This document shows positions 37,814-47,604 of a stretch of DNA of 64,000 nucleotides, one piece after another. Made by a program: the position numbers and the translations under genes. The notes beneath the pieces were generated by a model. It searched no databases, was not told the origin of the DNA, and worked only from the letters and a program-made list of their open reading frames with translations. This stretch comes from Eleginops maclovinus (Eukaryota > Chordata > Actinopteri > Perciformes > Eleginopidae): the NCBI RefSeq assembly GCF_036324505.1, contig NC_086357.1, forward strand, positions 19,036,793-19,100,792, in the 5' to 3' direction. Each line of letters begins with the position of its first letter. Position 1 is the stretch's first letter.

Positions 37814-39015
37814 CAGTGATATCGGCAACGGGTTACTTGACCACTTTTTTCAGTAACGAGTAATCTAACGCGTTACTGTTTCCAAACCAGTAATCAGATT
37901 AAAGTTACTGATCCAAGTCACTGTGCGTTACTATTTTTGTCATTTTCTTTAGTAAAAAGATATATTTTTGCTTTGTCTTGCGTCTTGGGGAGTGACGTCT
38001 ATGCGACAATTAAGTCACGTTCAGCTGCTGAATTTAAATAATAAAGTAACTTGTAATCTAACTTAGTTACTTTTAAAATCGAGTAATCAGTAAAGTACAG
38101 TGGCGGCTGGCCAATAGAGGACGCTATGGTGCCGCCCCACCACTCACCTCTCACCACATTTCCTTGAATAAGACATAGAAAAAATTAAATAAAAATGAAA
38201 TAATAAAATAAAAATATTTCGAAATATATGTATATATTTTTTTAGATGTGCAAGATAAATATTTCATAGTTAATGATGAGTAAAGTTGTTTCGTTCGTTG
38301 ACATTATCTTATTGGTGATGTATTTCCGCCCTCGGGCGCAGGAATCTTTGCCCATAGACTCTCGTTAAAAGTTGTACATGCGCAGTAGCTCCTCTTCAAT
38401 ACAAGAGATAGGACGATGTTGGGGCGCACCTCTCCTGCGCCCCGAGTTGAATGCAGCTGGATTTGGCGGCGGGGCTGACGTCACAGCCTTCTGTCATAAA
38501 GTATGTGTGTTGTCCATGTTATATATGATATATATTATTTAAATATATAGATATAGAGATATATCTAGAGATAGATAGAGAGATAGATAGATAGATATTT
38601 ATTACATATGTATATTGGCCATCTGTATAGTAATATAGCACATCTGTATATTTGTTCATACTACATCTGTTTATAATATGCCAATTATTCCCACCTCTTT
38701 ATACTGTCCTTATCTTTACATAATCACTCTTAACTGCATATACTGTACATACTCTATATATCGCACTTGTTTCTCTTTGCACTTCTATCTATCTATCTAT
38801 AATGTTGTTTTTGTTGTTTTCATTTATGTAAATACACTCGTTTGATACCTTAGTACAGGTATGCATGCTTTTTTTATATATATACATTTTGGAGTTATAG
38901 CCCCCCCTGGAGAAAACTCCACCAGCCGCCACTGGTAAAGTATCTAAGTTACTTTTTAAAGGAGTAGGCCTAGTCAGTATCAGATTACTTTTTCAAGGTA
39001 ACTGTGGCAACACTG
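37814..39015. mobile_element. Non-autonomous hAT-like element A, interrupted by element B
   Basis: Starts CAGTGATATCGGCAAC and ends with the complement of CAGTGTTGCCACAG, flanked by a perfect 8-bp duplication, GTGATCAG, at 37806-37813 and 39016-39023. The interior (AACGCGTTACTG, AGATTAAAGTTACTG) is typical of a common fish non-coding hAT family. About 365 bp belong to this element. The rest is element B, inserted at 38098-38934. Confidence 0.85.
38098..38934. mobile_element. Non-autonomous hAT-like element B, copy 1 (837 bp)
   Basis: Both ends read CAGTGGCGGCTGG inward. A perfect 8-bp duplication, GTAAAGTA, lies at 38090-38097 and 38935-38942, inside element A. The interior holds short GATA/CTAT runs and a GC-rich block (GGGGCGCACC...GGCGGGGCTGACGTCA). 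There is no coding capacity. An inverted, closely similar copy lies at 58339-59231. Confidence 0.9.
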
Positions 39016-39040
39016 GTGATCAGAACTTTTAGTTATATTA

Positions 39041-39116
39041 TACATACATACATACATACATACATACATACATACATACATACATACATACATACATACA
39101 TACATACATACATACA

Positions 39117-39145
<29 letters not shown>
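39041..39145. repeat. (TACA)26 microsatellite
   Basis: Tetranucleotide run of about 105 bp, immediately 3' of the CPN2-like gene. Confidence 0.95.
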
Positions 39146-39151
<6 letters not shown>

Positions 39152-39235
39152 GCATACATACATTGGTTGCAAATGTCCTCATTTACGATCATTGATACCA
39201 AACAAGCGAGGTTTCTCTTAAGGGGATTTTGTTGT

Positions 39236-41743
39236 TTACATTAATCTAGTCTCTGCCTTATGTAGAGGCCTGAGGATAACTTCCCTCCTGTATGAGAAGT
39301 GGGTTAGTTCAACCCTCTGGTTCATACTCGCCCTGCATTGCAGCAGTCGGTAGATGGACAGGGTAAACCAAGCCAGCGCCAGTGTGCAAGTGATCTCCAC
39401 CACCAACAGTGTGGTGTAGATCATCATCTGAGATTTGCACCGCTGAACTTTGGTGGTTGGTTGGGTAGTGGTAAGGGCAGTTGTGGAAAAAGTTGTTGTG
39501 GTGGGAGGAAAAGTGGTGGTGGGTGTGGTTGTTGTCATGGTCGTGGGAACAGTTGTCATAATAGTTGTTGTTGTGGTCGTAGGTAGGCTTGTCATGATAG
39601 TGGTTGTTGGTGTGGTTGTTGTGGTCGTAGGTAGGGTTGTCATAATAGTGGTTGTTGGTGTGATCGCAGGTAGGATTGTCATAATAGTGGCTGTTGGTGT
39701 GGTTGTTGTTGTTGTGGTCGTAGGTAGGATTGTCATAATAGTGGTTGTTGGTGTGGTTGTTGTGGTCGTAGGTAGGGTTGTCATAATAGTGGTTGTTGGT
39801 GTGGTTGTTGTCATGGTCGTGGGAACAGTTGTCGTAATAGTTGTCATAATAGTTGTTGGTACAGTTGTCATGATAGTGGTTGTTGGTGTGGTTGTTGTTG
39901 TTGTGGTCGTAGGTAGGATTGTCATAATAGTGGTTGTTGGTGTGGTTGTCGTTGCGGTCGTAATTAGGGTTGTCATAATAGTGGTTGTTGATGTGGTTGT
40001 TGTCATGGTCGTGGGAACAGTTGTCATAATAGTTGTTGGTACAGTTGTCATAATAGTGGTTGTTAGTGTGGTTGTTGTTGTTGTTGTGGTTGTAAGAAGA
40101 GTTGTCATTATGGTAGTTCTGGTTGTTGTCGTGATTGTGGGTGTAGTTATTTGCAGAGTTGTAGTTGTTGGTATTGTTGTGGCTAGTGTTGTGGTTAAGA
40201 CAGGGGTTGTTGTTATAAGTGTGGTTGGAAAGGTAGTTATTGGTGTTGTGGTAGTTGGTTCTGTGGTTGGGAGTGTAGTGGTCGGGGTGGTGGTTGGTAA
40301 AGTGGTGGTTGGTGTTGTTAGAAGTGGTGTTGTGGTAGCAACGATGGTCGTTGGTTCTGTAGTAGGAAATGTTGTGGTGGGGGCGCTAGTGGGGGGAAGG
40401 GTTAGGCAAATGAATTGATCCTCTGTTAATGATTTAATATTCTGCCCTTTTAGATGTTCTGGATACTCACAGACAGCAGGAGACAAAGTCTTGTCAACGT
40501 TTGCTTTTATCCAGAGGTGAAGAGGAATCAGATTACAATCACAACGCCACGGGTTGTCATTGAGGGAAAGTTTCTTCACTTTTTTTAAATGCTGAAAAAT
40601 ATCCTCTGGAAGTGTTTGGAGGTCATTGTGAGCTAGCTTGAGTGTGACAAGCGATTGTAGCTTTTCAAACAGATCTGCATCCAGCGACTTTATCTTGTTG
40701 TTTTGTAGATTCAGTTCTTTAAGCTTCTCAGGGCCATCAAAGTACTCGTACACATTGACAAACGAATTTCCAGACAGATCTAACTTCTTGAGGTTCTTCA
40801 GAAGGCTGAATACTCCTTTAGGAATAGTGCTAAGATTGTTTTGACTGAGGCTCAAATCTGTCAAGTCAGGCATTTCTCCAAAAAGCACAGGTGGTAGACT
40901 TGTCAATTTATTTTTCTCTAAGGTCAGCTTTTTAAGGTGTTGGAAGCCAACAAAGAATCCTTCAGGCAAACTGGTAAGAAGATTATTGTCCAGAAACAGT
41001 TTATTGAGTGCGTTCTTATGTGGAAATAGATTAGGTGACAATTCTGTTATTTTGTTTCCATTCAAGCCAATTTCCTTTAATTTTGGTAAATTATGGAAGA
41101 TATCCTCAGGAACCAAGGTCAGCTGATTCTCGTAAAGTCGTAGTATCTGCAGTTTGCTCAAATTTGAAAACCAGTGTGTGGATACAGCAGAGAGATTGTT
41201 TTTAGCTAAATGAAGCATCAAGAGGTTCTCCAGACCATCAAATGTCCCATTTTCAATTGACCCGATCTCGTTCCCATGTAGCTGGAGCCCCGTTAGTTTT
41301 GGAAGGCCATCAAACAAGCCTTTTTCCAGACTAGGGAGCTTGTTAAACTTTAAGACAATATTCTCCAAGTTGTTGAGGTCTTTAAAGGCTCCCACTGGGA
41401 TCCACGTTAATGGAGTGCTTGAGATCTCAAGATGCTTGAGATCTACCAAACCTTCAAAAGCTCCCGGTTCAATAGATGTCGTGATGGTAGTCAGTAAGAA
41501 CACCTTTTGAAGCTGCGGGTTTTCAACAAAGGCTCTTTTGGGGATTGTTTCAATCTGGCTTGACACAAAGAAAATCTCAGTGATACCTGGTCCCAGGAAG
41601 CCTGGGATTGCTGTTATTTGTTTACTGAACATTTGCTGGTGGTCTTTGGGACAGTCTGTCTCCTTTTCACATTTTTGGATTTGGTTCAATGAAGCCTCCA
41701 ACAGTAAAGACAAAATAAGAAGGGTAATTTCTCCTCTTGACAT
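39236..41743 (-). CDS. CPN2-like LRR protein with mucin-like stalk and transmembrane anchor
   Basis: 835 aa in one exon. A signal peptide (about 1-20) is followed by an atypical N-terminal cap with only two cysteines (C25, C32), fourteen 24-residue leucine-rich repeats (about 53-390), and a complete C-terminal cap (NPWRCDCN...ending at the C of QFICL). Then come about 310 residues that are mostly threonine, a Cys- and Lys-poor mucin-like stalk, one transmembrane segment (about 773-797) and a 38-residue tail. The LRR part aligns by eye with human CPN2 from EIFFVSSQIETIP to HLKGQNIKSLTEDQFIC. CPN2, however, is secreted and has no such stalk or anchor. The overall layout is that of platelet GPIb-alpha. 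The likely role is a cell-surface receptor or adhesion protein. The acceptor TTTTTATAG|TG lies 9 nt before the ATG. The function is inferred, and a lineage-specific LRR gene is possible. Confidence 0.88.
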   Translation of the reverse strand: MSRGEITLLILSLLLEASLNQIQKCEKETDCPKDHQQMFSKQITAIPGFLGPGITEIFFVSSQIETIPKRAFVENPQLQKVFLLTTITTSIEPGAFEGLVDLKHLEISSTPLTWIPVGAFKDLNNLENIVLKFNKLPSLEKGLFDGLPKLTGLQLHGNEIGSIENGTFDGLENLLMLHLAKNNLSAVSTHWFSNLSKLQILRLYENQLTLVPEDIFHNLPKLKEIGLNGNKITELSPNLFPHKNALNKLFLDNNLLTSLPEGFFVGFQHLKKLTLEKNKLTSLPPVLFGEMPDLTDLSLSQNNLSTIPKGVFSLLKNLKKLDLSGNSFVNVYEYFDGPEKLKELNLQNNKIKSLDADLFEKLQSLVTLKLAHNDLQTLPEDIFQHLKKVKKLSLNDNPWRCDCNLIPLHLWIKANVDKTLSPAVCEYPEHLKGQNIKSLTEDQFICLTLPPTSAPTTTFPTTEPTTIVATTTPLLTTPTTTLPTTTPTTTLPTTEPTTTTPITTFPTTLITTTPVLTTTLATTIPTTTTLQITTPTITTTTRTTIMTTLLTTTTTTTTTLTTTIMTTVPTTIMTTVPTTMTTTTSTTTIMTTLITTATTTTPTTTIMTILPTTTTTTTTPTTTIMTTVPTTIMTTITTTVPTTMTTTTPTTTIMTTLPTTTTTTPTTTIMTILPTTTTTTTTPTATIMTILPAITPTTTIMTTLPTTTTTTPTTTIMTSLPTTTTTTIMTTVPTTMTTTTPTTTFPPTTTTFSTTALTTTQPTTKVQRCKSQMMIYTTLLVVEITCTLALAWFTLSIYRLLQCRASMNQRVELTHFSYRREVILRPLHKAETRLM
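39450..40400 (-). repeat. Coding minisatellite of the threonine stalk
   Basis: Units of 48 or 54 bp encode variants of PTTTIMTxLPTTTTTT (16-18 residues), repeated through much of residues 456-764. The plus strand is GTTG-rich and free of stops, which creates a long Val-rich shadow frame. Confidence 0.85.
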
Positions 41744-41922
41744 GCTTATTCACTATAAAAAGAAAAACAGGAAAATCTTTAACTTTTTATGAAATTGTGT
41801 GGATTCAACTTTTACTTTTTATACCTCAATGTATTATTTATATTTCCTGTTAAAGTTATTGATGAAGTGTATCATTAACATTTTCAATCTAGAATCTTTT
41901 ACAATCAAATGCCAAAACCTAC

Positions 41923-41990
41923 CTTATTATTTCCTGATGCGGGTAGAAAATAAGTTGTTACAGCAGTGAGGAGACACAAACACGTTCAGT
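41923..41990 (-). other. Putative non-coding exon 1 of the CPN2-like gene
   Basis: A minus-strand donor, AATAAG|GTAGGT, ends at 41923. It pairs with the acceptor at 41753-41754, giving an intron of 170 nt. The upstream limit and promoter are not clear, and no TATA box is seen. Confidence 0.4.
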
Positions 41991-41999
41991 TTCATTAGT

Positions 42000-43813
42000 T
42001 ATCAACTGTATCGATGTTAGCCAGCAGGGCTTGAGTGGGTTGCATCCCATGTGAGGCGTGGTGTCAAACACTTCTGCAACTTGAGATAAGAGCAAGGACT
42101 CCAGGTTTGATATAGTTCAGTCAGTTACAGTGCTGTTTTGCAGCATGGTTTCAATTATTTTCTCATTGTATTGATTGTAACATATTTCCCACTGATATTT
42201 TAACAGCAACCACAAATGATTTGGTTTCAATGTCCTGAATATTATAGATTTAAGAGCTTTCTGCCATCCCTGAATACAAATGAACTGAATGTTAATTTAA
42301 AATGTGATGGGTGGTAATGCTTTCTGCATGGGTGCAACTAAGTCTGCAATTGCTAGTGTTAGGTATGTTATTTGATAAGGATAGTAACTAATAAGTTATC
42401 ATTCATGTGCACACTCTTAACATAGGCTATAATATATGTATACACATTTTGTAATTTTCTAAATTAGATCTGTTCCCACATCAGGAAAAGCAGAAAGCTC
42501 CACTTCACATGCGTTCATCTCCAGTTTTTTTTTTAAAGGATGTTTTGCTTTAACTTCCTTCCTTTAATTGTTAGTGTCAGGCAACAATCAGACATTACAG
42601 TATTTGTGTTTCATTTGTTTTGGCTTTGTTTTGGTGTTTCATTTGTTTCGACAAATCAAGGAATATTAGTTTTTTATCCAAATGATTCAAACATTATTCT
42701 GACTTCCTTCCTTCTGTGTCGGTCTTTTCTGTAGTTTAATTTAATGAAGAGATAAGTAGACATGAATTAAATGGGTGGCTATAGTTTTACCAGTAATAAA
42801 TGTACATCATCACTACATTACAAAACATACAGATTGCTGTAAATGCAACAAAGGTTTATGGTGAAATATCAACATAGTTACAAACATACCAATGATTGTA
42901 AATCGTGTGTCTGGCTACTCTTAAGTAATACAATCAACATGCTGCAAAAAGTGGACCTTAGCTTTCTGCGTAAATAACCTAATGTATATTTCCTTTTGAT
43001 GTGTTAATGTATATTTTCTTTATCATATAATGTATGAAAGAATAAGTCAGTGTTATAATACTTTTACATTTCTTTAAATAGAATGTTGAATCCTGAATAA
43101 TGTGTAGATAAAAGATCACCTGCTCTCAGATTCAATGAGGTTTAAGCTTGAGTATAATACAACATAGTTAAGTAAATGATTAACCCAATATAACATTGCT
43201 CCCACTAAAAGTAGTGCATTTATTCAACGTAAAGTGACATTTTGTATTGTAAGTGTGAAACCATAGTATGAGTTATGTTACAGTCGAGTCAGAAGTATTT
43301 CTTATCGATTGCCGTTTTGCAAAAAGTAAACCTGTCTCCTAAATGTGTTGTTAGCACACAAAGTAGTTGCCAAACTGCAACTATATATTATGAAAAATTG
43401 AAAATATTTTTCACAAAGTACTGAAGGCAGCATTAAGTCTGCTAGAAGAAATACACTGTTTCAGTGCATCTCAGCTTACATTCCCCAAAATATCCAGGTT
43501 GCCCACAAGATGGCACTGTGGTCTTTTCACTGTTAGTCAATACTACATCAGTTGTCATTTTACAGCACACATGAGGAAAACTGGCTGTTAAATTGGTTAA
43601 AAATAAAATCATTTAAAGTGAAAGCTGATTAATTCAAAGTCTACTTGTTTGTTTTAGTTGGTACATCTGAATTGAGATGAAGTGGTTCATTCTGTGGCTT
43701 TTGAAGCTTAAACCAACTACGGGCTCCACATTTTCCAACTAAGCCAAAATAACCAATGAGCATTTTCCCTTGGCTTTAATAGTTCTTGGATTGCTAAAAT
43801 TGGATGGTCTCAT
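42000..43813. other. Intergenic between the CPN2-like gene and lrrc15
   Basis: AT-rich sequence without another gene. It should contain the promoter of the CPN2-like gene and the 3' UTR of lrrc15. Confidence 0.5.
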
Positions 43814-45532
43814 CTACAGCACAGTGTTCTTGTTTCTGCGACCAATATTTCCCCTGCCTCTCTTGTTCTTCCTCCAGCATACACAGCTGACGATGACAGT
43901 GATGATGATGACAGTGGCCACTACTGCGATGAGGATGAGGATGATTGAATTATCCTTAGAAACAGTATCCTTCTCCCCTTGTCCACCACTGGTGACTTCC
44001 TCACCGCCACTCTCTGAGGCAGCGGTGGTCTTGGCTACAGGTGAGGAAGTGCTTCGTCTTGCTGGTGGAGTCTGTGGTTTCTTCCTCTTCTCCGTTGAGG
44101 TCCACACAGGGGCCTCGGTAGAGCCGAAGGACAGGAAATTCTCATCCTCCAGCAGTGCAATTACCTCACCGTTAAGATCGAAAGGTGTTTCACACACCAC
44201 AAGAGTTTGGTTGGCCTTGGATGGGTGCTGTTTCAGCCAGCTTCTAAGTGGCAGAATGTCCCTGTCACACCTCCATGGGTTTTGCTGCAAGAGAACCTCC
44301 TTTGCTGAACTGAGCGCATCTAGAATCTCTTGTGGCAGATTGGGAAGGGAGTTATTTTGCAGGTCTATCTGTCCCAGGTTGCTCACGCCCTGGAGAAAAC
44401 CCAAAGGTAGGGAGCTGATGAAGTTGTGCTCCAAGGAAATGTTGACCAGACTCGGCAGATCTTGGAAAGTCCCAGCTTGCAGTGTTGTGATCAGATTAGT
44501 GTGAAGTGATACCTCTCCAAGCTGCTCCAACCCTCCGAAGGCCCTTGTGGATATAGAGCTGATCTGGTTGCGACTGAGGACCAGGAGACGCAACTGGGTC
44601 AGGTTTCTGAATGTGTCATCCTCCACACGACTCAGCTTGTTGTCATACAGCCACAACTCCTGGAGGGCCATGGGCCCAAACACTCCTGGCCCCAGACTCT
44701 CCAGCTGGTTTTCATACAGGGAGATCTTGGAAAGAATGGGCAGGTTTAAGAATATCCCTTGTGGAAGAGATCTGAGCCTGTTGTTGGAGAGGAATAGCTT
44801 CTGGAGTTTCAAAGTCTTGGAGAACAGATCCTGGTGGAGATGAGTGATTAGATTGTCTTGTAGGGATAGTTCCTCCAGTTCTCCAAGGTCATCCAAACTT
44901 CCAAGGGGTAATTCCTGTAGAGAGTTGCTGTTAAGCCGTAAGATTTTCAGCTCTGAAAGACCCTTGAATGTCTCTCTATGTAGATGAATGATATTGTTTC
45001 CAGAAAAAAGAAGGTTCTGCAGCACAGTAAGAGGGTGAAAGGTTTCTACAGGTACAGAAGTGAAAAGGTTTTTGCTGAGGTCAAGGTATTTTAGCTCTGC
45101 CAACGTGGAAAACCAGTTAGGGCGGAGTACCAGGAGCTTGTTGTTCTTCAGATTCAGAGAATTAAGATTCTGCAGATTTTGGAACAATTTTTCAGGGAGA
45201 TCTTGTAATTCGGTTGTAGTAAACCCTAAGGCATCCATATTTGGAGCTGAATCAAAGGTGCCAGTGCGTACTTCCCTTAAAACAGTGTCTTTCATCACAA
45301 AGACCCTAAGTGTATGAGAAAAATCAGTCAGGTCCTCTGGTTTCAGGGAGTAGATACTGCAGTTGGAGAAGTAGATGGTTGTGGTTGCTGAGGACACAAT
45401 CGTGGGGAAGCCTGAGAGCCCGTTGCAAAGGATTTTGGTTTCATGACATAAGCATCCATCTGGACACGCCCAAACAACAGTGTGGAAAGAACAGAGAAGA
45501 AGTAGCACTTCAAGCTTCAGGGGCAGGTCCAT
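43814..45532 (-). CDS. lrrc15: Leucine-rich repeat-containing protein 15
   Basis: 572 aa in one coding exon, close to the 581 aa of human LRRC15. A signal peptide (1-22) is followed by a four-cysteine N-terminal cap (CPDGCLCHETKILC), 15 LRRs, a C-terminal cap, a Ser/Thr-rich stalk, a transmembrane segment (about 530-552) and a short basic tail (RKNKRGRGNIGRRNKNTVL). Diagnostic matches to LRRC15 are GPMALQELWLYDN, LVLSRNQISSIS, EVSLHTN and the cap NPWRCDRDILPLRSWL; human has NPWRCDSDILPLRNWL. In both, the second cap cysteine is replaced. LRRC15 is a type I membrane protein in cell-matrix interaction. The acceptor TTCTGTTCTAG lies 8 nt before the ATG. A lineage-specific LRRC15-like paralogue cannot be excluded. 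Confidence 0.82.
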   Translation of the reverse strand: MDLPLKLEVLLLLCSFHTVVWACPDGCLCHETKILCNGLSGFPTIVSSATTTIYFSNCSIYSLKPEDLTDFSHTLRVFVMKDTVLREVRTGTFDSAPNMDALGFTTTELQDLPEKLFQNLQNLNSLNLKNNKLLVLRPNWFSTLAELKYLDLSKNLFTSVPVETFHPLTVLQNLLFSGNNIIHLHRETFKGLSELKILRLNSNSLQELPLGSLDDLGELEELSLQDNLITHLHQDLFSKTLKLQKLFLSNNRLRSLPQGIFLNLPILSKISLYENQLESLGPGVFGPMALQELWLYDNKLSRVEDDTFRNLTQLRLLVLSRNQISSISTRAFGGLEQLGEVSLHTNLITTLQAGTFQDLPSLVNISLEHNFISSLPLGFLQGVSNLGQIDLQNNSLPNLPQEILDALSSAKEVLLQQNPWRCDRDILPLRSWLKQHPSKANQTLVVCETPFDLNGEVIALLEDENFLSFGSTEAPVWTSTEKRKKPQTPPARRSTSSPVAKTTAASESGGEEVTSGGQGEKDTVSKDNSIILILIAVVATVIIITVIVSCVCWRKNKRGRGNIGRRNKNTVL

Positions 45533-47538
45533 TTTTTAACCTAGAACAGAAAAAACAGCTCAAGGTTGGATATGAATCTTGTATCAGTTTTACTACAATG
45601 ACAAAGTGTAGCACAAGTGTATGCCAGTTTTGAGTTATCATAACTTTCAATCATCAATATAATTGCATGGAATGAGTTAGGCAATCTTTTTAGTAACCTG
45701 CCTACATGTTGAAGTCATCAGCATTCTTGTTTATGCCAAAAAGGAGACATTTGCATTTGCAATGGATACAGTATTTTACTTTGTTGCCTGTGGCTTGGAG
45801 CATTGCCCACCAACATGGCCAACAGGGTTGGCTGGTAAATCAGCATGGCTAGCAGCCTTTGGCATTAAGACCAAATTTCTTTCAAACTGCATTTTTCTAG
45901 CTCAAATAAAAGGTTTGCTGTCACATTTTTAAAAGTATTAGATTCTATAAAGGCAGAATATACCCTTATTGAATGTGGCAATGATGTTTTTTTTCTGCCA
46001 CAAGAAAAAAGGATCTCTGTGTCTACGGTGCATCACATGTTTGAGGTTGTGGTGGAGGCTGTGCTTGCTGTTTGTTATGGCACAGGATGCTCCAAAGGCA
46101 AAGCTCTGCCAACATAATGACCTGCTTCTCCATACAAATCCTTTTAAAGTTTTGCAACTTACGGTTGGCAAGCACGAGTTGTTTCTCAGTGGTTTAGATG
46201 TATTAGGGTGCAGAAAGTGTCTTTCCAAGGAAGTAACTTTCTAAAGAGACCCTCAAATGAGCTCAGCAAAAACTGATTTCTTTCTGTCTTTCCCTCCTTT
46301 CCCTTTGCTTTTCACATCAAAGATATGGTGATAAAATACATCCTGTTGCGTCACAACTGTTTCAAATTTCAATACATTCGTACTCGCATCTGTTTTAATT
46401 TAAGAGGTGGGTGATGGGTCCCCGCTGTGAGAGGGAAAAAATGTTCTCATTGTTGTGAAACAGCAGTACTTTGCTATTTTGAAACATGTTATTCTTTATT
46501 GCCAACCAACACCCCTACTTTACCATTATCCTTACTTTTACTGCTACTTTTAATAACCTTAAACCCAAACTGTAAGGTAAGCGTTCCTTCTCATTTGTTA
46601 AAAATCAGTTTTATTGGGCAACAGCCAATGTTTTCATCACTTTCATCATTTCCCTTTTTCTCGTGTGAAAGAGATGAGTCAAAGTTACCATTTAAGTCAA
46701 GGATGTGACTCTGAACACACATCTACCAGATGTCCATTGAGTAATGTGTTATCTTTATATAGTTCCCCTCCCCCAGTATGTGTTAAGGTGGGAATCATTA
46801 GGAACAATGAATTTAAGCAACTTAAGTAACTTTTCAGACACAGGAAACCTTCTAGCATGCCTACTTGTAGACACAACAACACACTCGGAAAGCTAAACCA
46901 TATTTCCTCTTGGGTTTGTATTATAACATACCATTCCAACAAAACACTCTGTCTGCTCCCAACTTAGACAACCTGGAACGCTCTGCAGCACTGTGTAATG
47001 GCTAAAGCATTTCCAGTTCACCATTAATTGCTTTATTTTTTTTCCCCCTGAGCCATAGCCGAAGGATCAGCACTTTGTGTGTCATGAAAAGACTGAACTA
47101 GCACAGTGGGGTACAGTGCTGCCGGAGACTCACTCAAGCCACAGAACTTGATTAAAAGTTTATATAAAGGTTTTTTGATTACTACATTATTTAACATAGT
47201 GTTAAGTCTAAAGTTATCCACCAATAAAACACATTTTAACACAGAAAATCTCACTAAATTCAAGCAACCTTCAAAACATATTGGCAGTAATGTACTTTAT
47301 ACAACAATACAGACAGGTTGAATTGTATACAGAAGCTTGTATTGTTAAGATAGAAGTCCAATAGATTACACTAGAATAATGCTCTTATAACTTACTGATT
47401 GCTATCCTTCTCTTAGCAGGGTTCAGATCATTTTCATCATTAAATCTGCCTGCCTCATCCTGGACAAGTATGTTACAACTAAGTAGTACGGATCATCACT
47501 CTGTTAACCAGCAAATCACCCTGTTTTAGAGAACTTAC

Positions 47539-47570
47539 CTCCGGTAGTGGCAGATGATTGAGTGAAAAGT
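47539..47570 (-). other. lrrc15: Putative non-coding exon 1 of lrrc15
   Basis: A consensus minus-strand donor, ACCGGAG|GTAAGT, ends at 47539. It pairs with the acceptor just before 45540, giving a 2.0-kb intron. A TATA-like CATAAAAGAT (47591-47600) predicts a start near 47565-47570, so this exon would be only about 30 nt. Confidence 0.5.
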
Positions 47571-47590
47571 GACAGTGAGTTGGTGTTGTT

Positions 47591-47600
47591 ATCTTTTATG
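47591..47600 (-). promoter_or_regulatory. TATA-like element of lrrc15
   Basis: Minus strand reads CATAAAAGAT, correctly spaced for the predicted small first exon. Confidence 0.4.
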
Positions 47601-47604
47601 GACG

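Noticed and set aside
39041..39145. CRISPR-like or regulatory array
   Set aside because: A plain (TACA)n microsatellite without spacers.
39450..40418. 322-codon Val/Gly-rich plus-strand open frame
   Set aside because: It is the complement of the threonine-stalk minisatellite of the CPN2-like gene. GTTG-type repeats lack stop codons, and the protein has no start context or domain.
43814..45532. Identity as gp5 or cpn2
   Set aside because: The GPM..LQELWLYDN, LVLSRNQIS, SLHTN and NPWRCDRDILPLRSWL signatures are those of LRRC15, including loss of the second cap cysteine. The gene at 51140-53062 fits GP5 better.
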